The notes: generated by a model not told the origin, from the letters alone. A DNA stretch of 64,000 nt from Cheiracanthium punctorium (GCA_038373885.1 JAWZYV010017538.1:1550001-1614000); one strand, 5' to 3'. Positions 12,101 through 49,680 are shown, counted from the stretch's first letter. A program made the numbers and translations.

Positions 12101-13700
12101 GCCTTACTTGTCACTGCAATATTCAAGCTATGCATATAGACCTTCTGTAAATATTTACACTGGAACATTGAATTCATGAACTAGGGAGGTTCAAAAGTAA
12201 TACGGTGACTATAGATTAGATAAAAATGTCAACATCCAGTTGGCAAAAATGGATATGCCCGATAATTTTAGGAGATGTCAGTTTGATGGGAGCTTGTCTC
12301 CGAATTATTCAGACTTGAAACTAAGTAATAACTATTTGCAATGTTATCAAATAAAATGGCCGAGAATTCAAAACCCTTTTATGTACAATCGCATAGCAAT
12401 GATCAAGACTAAACACATGCATTCAATCTGCTCACCACACCCCTCCTTGACCTGTTCATTTGGATTTACCTTTACAGGCAGCTTGCCAATTTTATTTATT
12501 TTAATACTGTCTAAATGCAAGAAATAACAATAATTATTAATAAGATATGTAAGTTTTAGCCAATATAAATAGACAAAAATAATTACTCAGTACTCTCAAA
12601 AAGGTAGGAAAATGCTTAAAATACTTTTTTTTTTTTTTTAAAAAAAAAAGGTTTGTTTTTCAATTTTTTGTGACATACTTTTAAATTGATAATAGTTTAT
12701 TCTAAGAAAACCTAACTGTTAGCTTATTGACAATTTGCTTTCTAATGACATATTTTCCCAGAATTAGCTTACTTTTGCTTTACCCCTCCCTTTCATTTAA
12801 TAAAATATTTGACATTTTGAAAATTTTCAACTTGATTTGAATACCAAATCTTGTCAATAGTCTGAATTTAAAAAAAATTGAAATTACTCCACTTTTCATA
12901 AGCAAAAGAGGGGCAGCAGTGTCTGCCAAGGCAGAAAGATAAAAACAGATAGGTGGCCAGCAGAATGATGACACTTGGCAAACTGAAGGACCACATCGGG
13001 TGCAAATTACCCCAGCTACACCGCTAAAGCAAAATGTCACTATTATGTTTAATTTCGACAAAAACCTAAACTATTTCAAGTGCTGCTTCGCAAATCTCAA
13101 TTTTCAGATCTATTATTGGAAATCTCGCATAATTTCATAATCGCAAAACGCCGTTTCGCTGATAAACTTTATATCAACCATAATTATATTTATATTAGTA
13201 AGGAATAACACACAAGAAAGCCGATTAAATGGAGGAAGTGGAGTATATCATTCAGAAAAAAAACTTGCAAGTGTGCAAAACAATTAAAAAGACCGAGAAG
13301 AGCAATAACTATACAGCTGGTGACTAACTCTAGAATAATAATTGTTAAAAATTTGCAACTACGTATTTATCGAACATAATTACCAATATTTGAGGAAATT
13401 AAATAATTACCCGACTAAAAAATTATGAATTTCTCAACCATATTTTCTTCCTTCAACTCCTAAGTGTAATGCACACACAGTTATACCAATCTGATTGGGG
13501 TTTTCTTAGTAGTCAGCAAAAAACAAAATATGCTAGAGGGGGCACTTTAGATTACTCAGTTTGTGCAAATGAAAATTAAGACAATTAAAAATGCAATTGC
13601 AATATTTTGATCTGAAAAAATAGAAAAAGGCATTTTAATTAGAAATATCAGCCAGGAAGGTCCAATTTCATAGAAGGCAAATTTTGTAAAAGGGCAGTTT
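9126..13700. other. Intergenic, no gene recognised
   Basis: AT-rich non-coding sequence. It contains MITE-like right ends without identified partners (CCCGTAGCTACGGGCCTG near 9327; ATTGCCCATCACTAG near 9729) and inverted GAACTA-rich motifs near 9590-9725. There are also an A run (11572-11597), a (CA)n tract (about 12033-12054) and a T/A run near 12627. Open frames of 60-95 codons show no domain or codon structure and look random. Confidence 0.5.
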
Positions 13701-13707
13701 GCAATCT

Positions 13708-13743
<36 letters not shown>

Positions 13744-16700
13744 GACAGGGGTTATTGTAATGAATCTTATTTCTGTGAAGCGGCCGTTTTAATAAATGCA
13801 TTTTCAAGATGTACTACAAAACTAACCCAAAATGGTGTGTGGGAAATAAAAAAAAAATGGCAAATACAAATGTGAAAGCAGGAGGCTGCAGAAATGTGTA
13901 AAAGCGAGACTCTGCCGTTCCATTTCGCTACTCAAGATCTCCGTGGGTGGACCCTGCTGTGCTGCGTTTAGTGACATCATCCCGAGACTGAGGCAGCTTA
14001 ACAAGCCGCAGCATGAAGTGCTTAAAATCTGCAGGTGCCGACAAAAAAAAAAAAAAAAAAAAAAAAAAATTAAAATATGTTGACAAAATCTGCCCGCAAG
14101 CAGATTTGTACTACGCGATTTTACACATATGTTCAATTCGCATTTATCACTTTGTTGAATGTGCTTGTCCTACAAACTGCAAATTTTCTCTGCTAGTAAA
14201 TACTGTCATTTTTTGTCCAGTTCATTCGAAGAGCAAACAAGCCCAAAAATAACTTGTAATATAAACATACAACACCAAATGCATAGTTTTACAGTAATGC
14301 AGTGAAAAATATTTAAATGAGAATGCATTTAAAAATCTACATAAAATGTCATTTCTGTGATCATATTTTCCACCTATCACTGCATACATTTAAGTACTTT
14401 ATACACACTTGTGAAATCAAGATTAGTTATGTTTTATTCTAATTCACAGTCATGCAATTTCTCTTGCAAATTGCTATTTCATATTGCATGAGAAAATAGA
14501 CTCCCCGATTATGCAACAAATGTTGGGACATTAGTGTAATTTGAGGGGGAAGGACAACCAACCACACTGAATATGTGCTATCCTATATGAAAGGTATAAC
14601 AATTTTTTGATTGCCCCAAAATGAAGTTTGCTGTCCATAAAACTTCCACTGTATAAAATTAAGATTTTCAGCTGCTACAATGTTAAATAAACTGGCACAG
14701 ATTTATTCTGGAATAAATATATGAATAGAAGTGTTTTTGGTTGTCCAAGGGGCAGCTGAATTGGCAGTCATACTTGTCCATTTAGAAACCTGACTGCCCA
14801 AAGTAGCAAGCAACCAAAAACTTTGCACCCTGCCTACATACAAGAGGTCGAAGCTTAAAACGAGCTATATGAAAACAAACTATTTTCTTGGTCTTTGAAA
14901 TTAGAGAAAATTTCAAACCTGTGACACATCCAAATTAAAGTCATCTAATACTACTGCCATAATCCATCTAAATTCAAAATTTCGTTAACAAGAGGCATTT
15001 AACATTTTTACATTCACTTTATTACATTTGCACAGAATTTTAGTTTCCAAAATGGAAAATAATCAGCTTTATAAATTATGAAAAACTGAAGGTCAAAATT
15101 GTTTAGTATACTAAAGTTCACTTTCTTTTCATAAAAATTGTAGAGTAGGCTGGTACAACATTGATACTTCTATTTACTTATGCTTGGCAAATAAGGACTT
15201 TTTGAGTTCTTTTTGTGTGGGTGTATCAACATATCCAATTTGTTTTGCCATCTTTTCTGTTTATGGTATAAAATGACAAAGAAAACTTCAGCACCCTCAT
15301 ATTAATGGATTATATAGTCTTTATTATTAAACCCTTGATTTTTTTCAGTTTGAAAAAACTCAAGATGAGAATCATTTAAATCACAACAGAAGTATAAAAG
15401 TAATCAATTACATGTCCGTTTTAAAAAATTCAGACTGCAAGGGAAGATGTGAGAATTTTTTTTAAAAAGGGGGAGTCAAGGATTTAGGAGATTCATGCTA
15501 CTTGAAATGAAGCCAAACTTACTTATGACAGGCAACAACTGCTAGTTAACATTTCCGAACAGCAAAATAACAGTTTTACAAATGTTTCACAAGCAAAGCA
15601 AGAAAAATTATAGTAAATTTTAATATAGACTTCATCCTCATATAGCATACTACATTTCACTTTTTAACTGAAGCATCTGTTTCAAGGAGGTAATAAATCA
15701 GCCTTTAATGAGTTCCTTCCCACTATTGTAAGACTTGGCAACAGATTATCCACACACCTCTACTGTAAGTTTCATCCCACAAAGAAATTCATGGAAGCAA
15801 TACTGGGTACAGAATGGGACTCTGTTGCATCTTGGCAAGAGTGGGAGCAAACAGGTTGAAATACATAAATATGCTTTTTACTTCACAAATTAGTCTTGTG
15901 CTTAATTTCATTTTGTTACGCATGTGACCTATAAATTAAGATGCTTCGCTGAAGAAGCTAAGCAGAGTTTCTAAAACAGATCCAACATCTTTTAAAAATT
16001 TTATTTAAACATGAAGCAGGAGGCGCTTTGAGAGCACACTCCATTTGCTTAGTATGGAAAAAAACTAATACAGCCTCAACAAGCAAGAGGGATGCATTAG
16101 TTAGCTTACAGATGTAACAGAACCAAGTAATCCATTAGTTTACAACAGATTAATTTGTCAGGATGTTTTAGACATAAAGATGAGAAAAATATAAGTGTAT
16201 ATCAATGAAGAGCAAAAAGAGCTGTACTAGCCTTGATTTAAACTATCCAACTTTCATTGCAGTAATCAGCATTATAATTTAACAGTCCACCGAGGCTTTT
16301 CCCCTCAATTATTAATGTAAAACCAATTAAAAATTTTCTTGTAATAAATAACAGAACTGCAAAAGCATCAACTTTTAGTTTTGTTTGTTTTTTTAATTTA
16401 AACTGCTGAAATTTTCACATTTGGCTGGTATGCATTTTACAGAAAAGTACAAATGAAGCTTTCAGCATTATTTTTCTAGTAGATCATGTTAGTTCAACAG
16501 ATGTAAATTTCCTGGATTTTGTTTTCTTTAGTTTTGTTCTACACAGCTTGTTTATTAAAAAAGATGCAAGCACAAGGTTGATGGGATGTGACATTGTTCA
16601 AAATACCCCGACAAATTTTGAGATACTGAAGGCCAATAAAATGTTTCACAGTAAAGGATTTAAAGTAAAATTTTTGAACATAATACTGACCACAGATGTA

Positions 16701-17335
16701 CAAAATGACACATAACATTTGCTAAATTAAAAATCCCCAAAGATGTTTTGGGCTTAACTGAATTTAAAAAAAAAAAAAAAAAAGAGGATATTTTGTCACG
16801 TCACAGTCAAAAATAAACTTAGCTACCACCACATTTAAAGATTGATGTAAGTTTTGAGCCAGAGTAATATTTGGCCAAAATAAAAACCTAGAACAAGGAC
16901 TATTTCAATATATAGCAAATACATAGTACTTTTGACTGTAATGGGAATTTGATAAACTTTTCAGACAGAGCAAGTTCTGCTCGTATACATCCAATTTATG
17001 AACTACTTGAGCCAAAACTTGCAAGGCCTGGATTGTAAAACTAGGAGAAGGGGGGGAAAACCCACCAGCTTTTTTATTTTCTCTTTTAGTGGCTAAGTTC
17101 TGGCAAAGCCCATTAACTCTGAAGCAAGTTGGGTGCCCAGAGAAGACACAAGGCTTATTTTTGTTTGAAAAATTCAAAGAATTCCAGTTGAAGGCATCAC
17201 TGTAAAAGTCAGAAATGTAAACTAATGATCTTCAAACAGTTTTGGGCTATGCTCAGATGGTGGTGCAATCAATAACAATTAAAGGCTTGTTTGAGGCTGG
17301 GGACGTGTTTGGTATAGGTAGTGCTTGCATGACTA
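13701..17335 (-). other. Downstream of 14-3-3 zeta; probable 3' UTR in part
   Basis: This lies immediately 3' (minus strand) of the 14-3-3 stop codon. The nearest minus-strand AATAAA is at about 17073-17078 and others lie further on. Without transcripts I cannot say which is used. A T run at 13712-13740, an A run at 14042-14069 and another at 16769-16784 are present. No coding signal is seen. Confidence 0.35.
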
Positions 17336-42430
<25,095 letters not shown>

Positions 42431-42704
42431 TGTGAGCGATAAGTTTTAAGTTCACTGGAAGAAAATGGTAAAGACACAAATTAGCATGCAACACAAGAAA
42501 CTAACCGGTATACAGTATTAGCAGCACTAACATAAAGATGGCGGAGAAGAAACTCGAGAAAGGTTGAGCTACGACCTTCGAATTATTATTTTCAAACAAT
42601 AACTATAACTAAATACAAGACAAAAAATACTATTAAGAATACGAATGCAATTTACATTTTCTTATGCAAAAAAGAGAGCAAAATTTTGCCAAAATCCTAT
42701 TTAC

Positions 42705-42830
42705 CAGCTAATCGACAGTGCCTGCAGTATCAAGCTAGCGCCGGTCGATGCTTTCTCTTTATACGGGGAAACACATGTAAGCGAAAGGACTGTGACGTCA
42801 ACCGTTGCTGAGCAACAATAAAACGCTCAA
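42705..42830 (-). promoter_or_regulatory. 14-3-3zeta: 14-3-3 zeta promoter and short 5' UTR exon
   Basis: On the minus strand a TATAAA (42763-42758) is followed about 30 nt later by a likely start near 42735-42728, then a donor CTG/GTAAAT at 42705/42704. This would pair with the acceptor at 42455 and give a non-coding first exon of about 30 nt. Upstream lie a perfect CRE, TGACGTCA (42793-42800), and an X-box-like near-palindrome, GTTGCTGAGCAAC (42803-42815). An inverted CCAAT box is at about 42834. The region is richer in CpG than its surroundings. Start site and exon are inferred from motifs. Confidence 0.65.
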
Positions 42831-42864
42831 TGGCCAATGTGCTCTGTACGGAAGAATATTAGAA

Positions 42865-42867
<3 letters not shown>

Positions 42868-42902
<35 letters not shown>

Positions 42903-42960
42903 TGTATAATATATATCTATATATACATATTTGCGTACGGGTATATATATTTATGTATGT
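42868..42960. repeat. (TA)n/(TATG)n microsatellite
   Basis: Alternating TA and TATG/TATC sequence just upstream of the 14-3-3 zeta promoter. Confidence 0.9.
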
Positions 42961-43237
42961 ATAGTAATATAAAGGCAGGCACTGATTTATGAAATTTTTA
43001 TTTAAACTTATAATTACTATGAATTCGATTTGCTTTAGGTTCATACAGTAATAATGAAATCTAGTGCAGATGTAAATATTATTTGTATATCTTCGAAAAC
43101 ATCAATTGAGAAAATAGTGGTAAGTTTAAAAATTACAAAAGAACCATTAAAAAAGCATATTCAGAGGTTGCGTTCAGAAAGGACATTTTGCATGTAATGT
43201 CACTGGCGGTAGAGCGTCACTGGTGTTATCTTTTGAG

Positions 43238-43462
43238 TAAGGTGACCAGATTTTTGTAGTGGGAATCGGGGACATGTCCCCGATTCTGACAACAAAACTG
43301 GGGACATTTATAATTAATGCAATAATTAACACTAATTTAATTGAAAAACAATGCAATAATTAAAAAATTTCCCCGGTTCCATTTTTACATTCTGGGGACA
43401 ATTTGAAAAACGTCCTGAAAATGGGGACAGTGCCCGGAAAATGAGGACGTTTGGTCACCTTA
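43238..43462. mobile_element. hAT MITE with TAAGGTGACCA ends, 225 bp
   Basis: The ends are TAAGGTGACCA and TGGTCACCTTA, perfect over 11 bp. Flanking 8-mers are CTTTTGAG (43230-43237) and CTCTTGAG (43463-43470), 7 of 8 identical. GGGGAC/GTCCCC motifs recur inside, and the end sequence is shared with the pair at 53378-55208. Confidence 0.9.
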
Positions 43463-43696
43463 CTCTTGAGGGTTATTTACTTGGAGGGTTATTTAATACT
43501 GTTTTCTGGACATTAAAATTATTGCAAAAAGAAACTAAAATATCAGTCGTTAACAAATAAGAACTTATGACAAATTGGTTCTCTTTTCCAGTATTATTTC
43601 AAAAGCAAGAAATTTAAAATTAACCATATGAGGAACTATTTATACAGTGTTCGCAACAGTGTAATAATTTGAGAACGATAATATTCTTTTTATTAA

Positions 43697-43885
43697 CATT
43701 GAGGCTCTGCTCGACTGTTCTTTTCCGTAACGTTGGTTGTCTGCAAGCGAGTTTTCGGTTGTGCAATAAATGCACCAATGAAATCACGTCGTGTGCCAGC
43801 GAAGTTTGACGTCAAAATAGTGTTCTGAAAGCGCTTGTCCTCTAATTTGCTGTAGCTTCGCGGCGGCTGCCGAATATCTGTTCTA
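43697..43885. repeat. CpG-richer duplicated segment, copy 1
   Basis: Aligns with 50890-51078. Shared blocks include GTTGTC, CAATAAATGCA/CAATAAATACA, CCAATGAAA/TCAATGAAA, GACGTCA, CCTCTAATT and GAATATCTGTTCT. Identity is about 70 percent by eye. Before the LINE landed at its right edge, the two copies were a tandem pair about 50 bp apart. Function unknown; each copy includes a GACGTCA. Confidence 0.7.
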
Positions 43886-44838
43886 AAGATTAGGGATAGG
43901 AACAGAGCTAGGCGTCTTTACCAACGCACTAAGTCCCCCCTACATAAACAAGATTATTATCGACAAAAATTCCTAGCTAGAGAGGCTCTCTACATACACC
44001 GTCAAGAGCGCTGGGAGTCTTTTCTAGAAGAACTAAATCAAGACGAGTCCGATGTTTGGAAAATAATTAAAAGATTTCGGAGGAAAAAATACGATTCCCC
44101 CCCCCCTCTCCAGAGCCCTCCAGGTATTGCTTACACGGATGAGGACAAAGCCAACACTCTAGCGCAAGCTTACAAACAACAATTCACTGTACACTCTGAT
44201 CTCGTTAACCCTGATTTTGATAGAGATAGCAAGGCTCAGATTGAGGACTTTCTAAGTCGTCCCCCGACTCAGTCCTTACCCCTTACTACTAACTTAGAAG
44301 TATGCGAAATAATTAGCAAACTTAACAATAAAAAAACCCTCGGCATAGACAACATAACTCTTATGCTTAAAAATATCCCACATAACATTCCTGATCTTAT
44401 AACTCAAATCATAAACACAATTATCGATCTCAAAGTATTTCCTGATGTTTGGAAAACGGCCATTGTTTATGCCATTCCTAAGTCTGGTAACCTGGCTAAC
44501 CCAGAAAATTACAGACCCATTAGCCTTCTGAGCAGTCTCAGTAAAGTAGCTGAAAAAATTATCCGGAGGAGACTTAACTCTCACTTGCGGGATAACAACA
44601 TCATCATTCCTGAGCAATTTGGCTTTAGGCCCAAATATGCTACCACTCACCAGCTCCTCACCACCGAGTAGTGCAATTTCTTTCTGAGGGTTTTAACCTC
44701 AAGGAATCCACCGGGGCAGTAATGCTGGACATTAGCAAAGCTTTAACCGGTACTGCCATAACTCACTTATTTACAAACTAATCACTATAAACACGCCGGA
44801 CGCGCTGATTCATTTGATTAACTCTTATCTGAGAAATC
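43886..44838 (+). pseudogene. LINE ORF2, reverse transcriptase N-terminal half
   Basis: Translates as the region just before and into the reverse transcriptase: a basic stretch, then NKKTLGIDNIT (the K-x-x-G-x-D segment), NYRPISLLSSLSKVAEKI and IPEQFGFRPKYATTHQL. A stop follows at about 44669. LDISKA, holding the first catalytic aspartate, is in another frame, with further frameshifts. The LINE was already dead or decayed after insertion. Coding ends at the Gypsy insertion within SYLRN. Confidence 0.85.
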
Positions 44839-45186
44839 TGCGGCGACTGCGCGCAGGGCTTTTGCACGCAGCCTTACCTCGAAAGAATCGAATAATCAAG
44901 GACTAGCTCCATGGCACAACAACTCAACTCCGCTAAGCCACCGAGTGCCGGGAGAATGTGAAGTGAACTAGAGACATTCCACTTCCACCTCTGTACCCGT
45001 CGCGTGCACGCAGCGTTCTTTCTCTTTCAGCTGCCCACGTGCAGCAGGAACTTTACTATTCTTTGTACCTGTCTCGCATTTTATTGTAAAGTTAATTGTT
45101 AAGTGTTTAATAAATGTATTTGAAGGGTAACACGTGTGTAATAGCTACAGCTGAGACAACCCAATTTACAGACGTCAGTTCCCCTT
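44839..45186 (+). repeat. Gypsy 5' LTR
   Basis: 348 bp, TGCGGCG...CCCCTT. Differs from the 3' LTR by six substitutions and one 6-bp indel by eye. A polyadenylation signal AATAAA is near 45110. The end is CTT, not the usual CA. Confidence 0.92.
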
Positions 45187-45818
45187 AGTGGTGACCCTCG
45201 ACCGAAGAACGTGCAACCACTATCTGAAATATCGTCAATCCCGTATGGCAAGTTGAATCTGAAAGCATCCACTCCCTTGAGCAACAGATAAAGGCAGCTG
45301 GTATCCAGAGGCGATGCAGCGTCGGCGGAGAGAAGAAATAATGCTTTTCCCCCCCAAGACTGGAGATTCATCATCACAGACTGCATCACGTGGTTCGGCG
45401 AACTGATAAGAGTGCTGTGTGTCCTTCCCCCCTCCTCCTCCCTCGGCTGGCGATCGGAAAAATCTGTGCTCTACTCCCTCCTGCATACAGTAGCTGAAAG
45501 ATCCGGTCTGGCACAGAAAATGCAGTTCCAGGAGAACGAAGAAGTAAATACCGTCTCTGCAGCAAGGTAGGCCGCATGCTTTTGTTTCCTTTCTCTGAGT
45601 ATTGCGCGTTGGTTTATGCAGGGATTACTACCCAGACAAGCGCTACACGTTGCAAATAAATAGTATTATTTTCATATCGGGCGATATTCTCAAAAAAAAA
45701 ATGTATAGAGACGCCCAAATTTTATTTAACTTTTATATTTCTGTTTTCATCTCTTATACCGATACATATATATTTACTTTGGGCTAATAAATATCGTTAT
45801 AATACGCCGAACAATCCC

Positions 45819-46244
45819 ATGAGTACGACCGCGGACGCTGATACGCGGGCGATGACGTTTAAACTCCCGATGTTTTGGGAAAAAACGCCTGACCTATGGT
45901 TTGCTAGCATAGAAGCCCAGTTTAATATAGGGAAAATCACAGACGAAAATGTGAAATACTACGCAGTCATTTCTGCCTTACAGGCCGACACCTTGAGCCA
46001 CGTCAGTGATATGGTCTTTAAAGTACCAGAAGATCAGCCTTACTTAACGCTTAAAAACCGTCTAATTTCGGAATTCTCTGACTCTGAACAAAAACGCTTA
46101 AAGAAATTTATCTCTGACCCTGTACCTTCCCACAGACGGAAAACTAGTTCGCAAATCGCATTGTGTGTCCGAATGCGATTTTGCAAAGGAGGCAAACCGC
46201 CTTTTCATCAAGGACCGCAAAACACATACTACATACTTAATTGA
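45819..46244 (+). pseudogene. Gypsy gag, truncated, running into protease sequence
   Basis: Starts ATG at 45819. The first 100 residues look like a Gypsy gag: FKLPMFWEKTPDLWFASIEAQF-like, with W and F spacing typical of the family, then YAVISALQADTLSHV. After about residue 100 (KKFIS) the frame leaves gag; another frame there encodes the protease N-terminal region. The gag C-terminus and any zinc knuckle are missing, which suggests an internal deletion at about 46115-46130. Confidence 0.75.
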
Positions 46245-46500
46245 TAGTGGAAGCGATGTTTGAGTTCTGCCATTTAAACCTGGTCCGCACAACAAATTAT
46301 TGTCTGATGTCAAACTTTTTTCCGCTAACGGAACCGAGATTCAGACATACGGCAGCAAATTGATTGATGTAGATCTCAACCTCAGAATATCTTTTCAATG
46401 GCCTTTTATACTTGCCAAGGTGAGTAAACCAATTACTGGAGCGGATTTCTTGCAATATTACGGATTATAGATAGACCTTAAAAATCAATGCTTACGCGAC
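46130..46500 (+). pseudogene. Gypsy aspartic protease remnant
   Basis: In one frame I read TTYLIDSGSDV (about 46228-46260), the retroviral-type D-S-G catalytic motif, then a TGA at 46261. LFSANGTEIQTYGSK and ITGADFLQYYGL follow, and a second in-frame stop is at 46468. Both stops break the protease, so it cannot be functional as written. Confidence 0.8.
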
Positions 46501-46561
46501 CCCCCTAACGTCCCTTACTACAGTATGGCAACGCGTCCAAGAGAACTACCACCGAGTTACA

Positions 46562-48193
46562 GTGATCGCTAGTAATTTCAAATATCGACAAATTTTGGAT
46601 AAATTCCCCGACATCGTTAAGCCTTATCCATCTACAGGAAAAGTTTTACACAACACAGTACATCGTATTGAAACGAAAGGCCAACCAGTTTATGCTAAAC
46701 CACGTAGGCTACACCCCGAAAAACTGGAGATTGCGCGAAAAGAATTTCAATACATGCTAGATCATGGCATTTGTAGGCCCAGTAAGTCAAATTGGTCAAA
46801 CCCTTTACACCTCGTACCCAAGCAAAACAGTACAGATTTTCGACCGACAGGTGATTATCGGGCACTTAACCGTATAACTGTCCCCGATCGCTACCCATTA
46901 CCGCATTTACTGGATTTTTCAAATCAGTTGTATGGGAAGCGCATTTTCTCAAAAGTCGACCTAATACGGGCGTACAATCAAATACCGGTGCATCCGGAAG
47001 ATATACCCAAGACTGCGATCACGACGCCATTCGGGCTCTTCGAATTTTTATTTCTTCCATTCGGGTTATCCAACGCGGCACAAACTTTCCAAAGGTTTAT
47101 CAACGAAGTCCTCCAAGGATTAGACTTTGTATTTGCATATCTTGACGACATTTTAGTCGCTAGCACTTCTGCAGACGAACATTTAGTTCACTTAGAAATG
47201 CTTTTCGACCGTCTAGCCAGCTATGGCATACGGATAAACACAGCTAAGTGCATCCTAGGGGTTACCGAACTCCCATTCTTAGGATACATGATTACTACAG
47301 ATGGCATTCAGCCCATGAAGGAAAAAGTTCTTCCCATTATTTAGTTCAAACAGCCAAAGAATGTAAATGAGCTTAGGCGTTTCTTAGGATTGTTAAACTA
47401 CTATCGCAGGACTCTACCGCATGCCGCCCAGATCCAAGCCCCTCTCACTGAATTACTTAAAGGGAAAGGGAAAAAAAGCAAGAATGCAGAAATTGCATGG
47501 AACGAAACATGTTCCACAGCCTTCGAGGAGTGCAAGCAGCGATTAGCACAATCGACATTATTAGCTCACCCTAACCCGCAGGCAAAGTTAGTCTTATATA
47601 CTGATGCCAGCGACACTGCAATTGGAGCTGCCCTAAATCAGTTAGTTACTAATGATCAGAGTGACACTCATACCCCGCCACTAGCCTTTTTTTCAGCTAA
47701 ACTTAGTTCTTCCCAAAGAAAGTGGTCTGCATTTTACCGGGAACTCTATGCAATATATGCCGCTATCAAACACTTTCGCCATATGTTAGAGGGACGGGTA
47801 TTCACAATTTTTACCGATCATAAACCCCTGACATACGCATTTCACCAAAAATTGGACAAATGTTCGCCTAGACAAATGCGCCACCTTGATTTCATTGGAC
47901 AATATACTACAGACATTCGTTTTGTGAAGGGTGAAGAAAATGCACCAGCAGACGTTTTGTCGCGCATCGAGGCAATTAAAATGCCAGGTGTAATAGACTA
48001 CAATGAGGTGGCAAAGCAACAAGCAAATGATAGCGAGTTACAGGAGTTGTTAAGAGATTCTTCCTTGCAATTTAAGTCCATACACGTGCCAGGTTTCACT
48101 ACACCAATACTTTGCGACATGTCTACTAACCGATACGTCCGTACCTCCCACAAGTGTTCCGACGAACGGCCTTCGAGATGGTGCACAACTTAG
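46562..48193 (+). pseudogene. Gypsy reverse transcriptase and RNase H, one internal stop
   Basis: One frame continues across a single TAG at 47342-47344. Counting from the ATG at 46562, reverse transcriptase has D133 in [20 protein letters not shown] (165-172) and YLDD (193-196). After the stop come RRFLGLLNYYRR and RNase H with YTDASDTAIGA, a RELYAIYAAIKHF helix, FTDHKPL and APADVLSR. Catalytic residues are all kept, so the stop is the main lesion before integrase. Confidence 0.92.
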
Positions 48194-48966
48194 CACATCC
48201 AGGAGCGCGAGCCACTGCTAAACTCCTAGCCGGTCGTTTTGTTTGGAAAGGAATCAGAACAGATGGGCGAATGTGGGCTAGAGCTTGTATCCCCTGCCAA
48301 AAGAACAAAATATCGAGGCATACCGTAAGCCCACCCACAAATATCACTGCACCTGGGCAGCGATTCGAACACATAAACATCGACATTGTAGGTCCATTAA
48401 ACCCCTCGGAAGACTTCCAGTACATTCTCACGATGATAGACAGATTCACACGCTGGATCGAGGCTATACCCCTTCGGGATATAACGGCCGATACCGTAGC
48501 TAGAGCCTTTTATGAACATTGGATCGTTAGGTTTGGAACCCTAGGTGTTATCACCACGGAACAGGGGAGACAATTTGAATCCAACCTTTTTAGGGCGTTA
48601 ACTCAAATTCTGGGGATTAATAAAATCCACACAACAGCCTTTCACCCCCAAAGCAACGGCCTAATTGAAAATGCTCATAGACCTTTCAAATCAGCCCTTA
48701 GAGCTTGTCTGGGTAAACGTTGGACTGAACAGTTGCCAACGGTCCTTCTTGGCTTGCGTGCGGTGCTCAGAGAGGAACTCGGAGCATCAACGGCCGATCT
48801 GGTGTACGAAACCCCCATCCGTTTGCTTGCTGAGTTTTTCACCCCGGGGACCGCTAGTGACAACCTTGGAAGTTTTCTGAAGGAACTCCGAGTAACCATG
48901 CAAAACGTGTCCCCCAAACCTACCTCAAATTATAGTGTTGGAGACCTTTCGTACCCCAGCAACTAA
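48154..48966 (+). pseudogene. Gypsy integrase core, frameshifted, altered catalytic residue
   Basis: Shifted in frame from RNase H. The zinc-binding part has HNLAHPG and CIPCQ. The core has INIDIVGP (first Asp), then ITTEQGRQFES where Gypsy integrases normally have Asp, and HPQSNGLIENAH with the catalytic Glu. The change of the second Asp to Glu would be expected to disable strand transfer. The frame ends at 48966. Confidence 0.88.
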
Positions 48967-48980
48967 GTCAATGTACGCAT

Positions 48981-49316
48981 GTGTTTGTGCGACAAGACAA
49001 AGTCAGACCAGCGCTCGCTCCTCCTTACGAGGGACCCTTCGAGGTCCTAGAACGAGCTCCCAAGTTCTTTAAAGTACTGATAAAGGGTACCGAGCCAGTT
49101 ATAACCATTGATAGGCTGAAACCAGCCTTCCTTTTAAACGAACTCCTAAATTCTACTCAAGAAACAGAGGTACAGGTGCACATTCCTAGAATGCCTGCTG
49201 GGACCAACAAACCACCACAGGCTGCTGCTCCGAAACCAGATGTTAGAGCTAGTACCGACCAAGACAGACGGACCCGCTCAGGGCGTGTGGTTCGTTTCCC
49301 GGCCAAGTACCGTTGA
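48981..49316 (+). pseudogene. Gypsy integrase C-terminal region
   Basis: In a third frame, PPYEGPFEVLERAPKFF and TIDRLKPAF form the GPY/F-type module that ends many Gypsy integrases. A proline-rich, basic tail stops at 49314. It is separated from the core by a frameshift near 48950-48980. Confidence 0.85.
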
Positions 49317-49333
49317 CACTAGGAAGGGGGTAC

Positions 49334-49675
49334 TGCGGCGACTGCGCGCAGGGCTTTTGCACGCAGCCTTACCTCGAAAGAATCGAATAATCAAGGACTA
49401 GCTCCATGGCACAACAACTCAACTCCGCTGAGCCACCGAGTGCTGGGAGAATGCGAAGTGAACTAGAGACATTCCACCTCTGTACCCGTCGCGTGCACGC
49501 AGCGTTCTTTCTCTTTCAGCTGCCCACGTGCAGTAGGGACTTTACTATTCTTTGTACCTGTCTCTCATTTTATTGTAAAGTTAATTGTTAAGTGTTTAAT
49601 AAATGTATTTGAAGGGTAACACGTGTGTAATAGCTACAGCTGAGACAACCCAATTTACAGACGTCAGTTCCCCTT
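49334..49675 (+). repeat. Gypsy 3' LTR
   Basis: 342 bp, about 98 percent identical to the 5' LTR by eye, preceded by the polypurine tract. AATAAA occurs near 49600. Confidence 0.93.
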
Positions 49676-49680
49676 AAATC

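Larger units (their letters stand above)
44839..49675 (+). mobile_element. Gypsy LTR retrotransposon, full length, defective
   Basis: 4.84 kb between 5' LTR 44839-45186 and 3' LTR 49334-49675, with a 5-bp target duplication AAATC (44834-44838 and 49676-49680). The primer binding site TGGTGACCCTCGACC lies just inside the 5' LTR at 45189. A purine-rich tract AGGAAGGGGG (49321-49330) precedes the 3' LTR. Gag, protease, reverse transcriptase, RNase H and integrase follow in Gypsy order but with stops and frameshifts. Confidence 0.95.

Noticed and set aside
12240..14252. Open frames of 79-104 codons as host genes
   Set aside because: Composition is low-complexity, they overlap homopolymer runs, and no splice-compatible neighbours or domains are seen.
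45099..45577. Minus-strand frames of 63-96 codons as genes
   Set aside because: They lie in the Gypsy 5' LTR and leader region and have no family signature.
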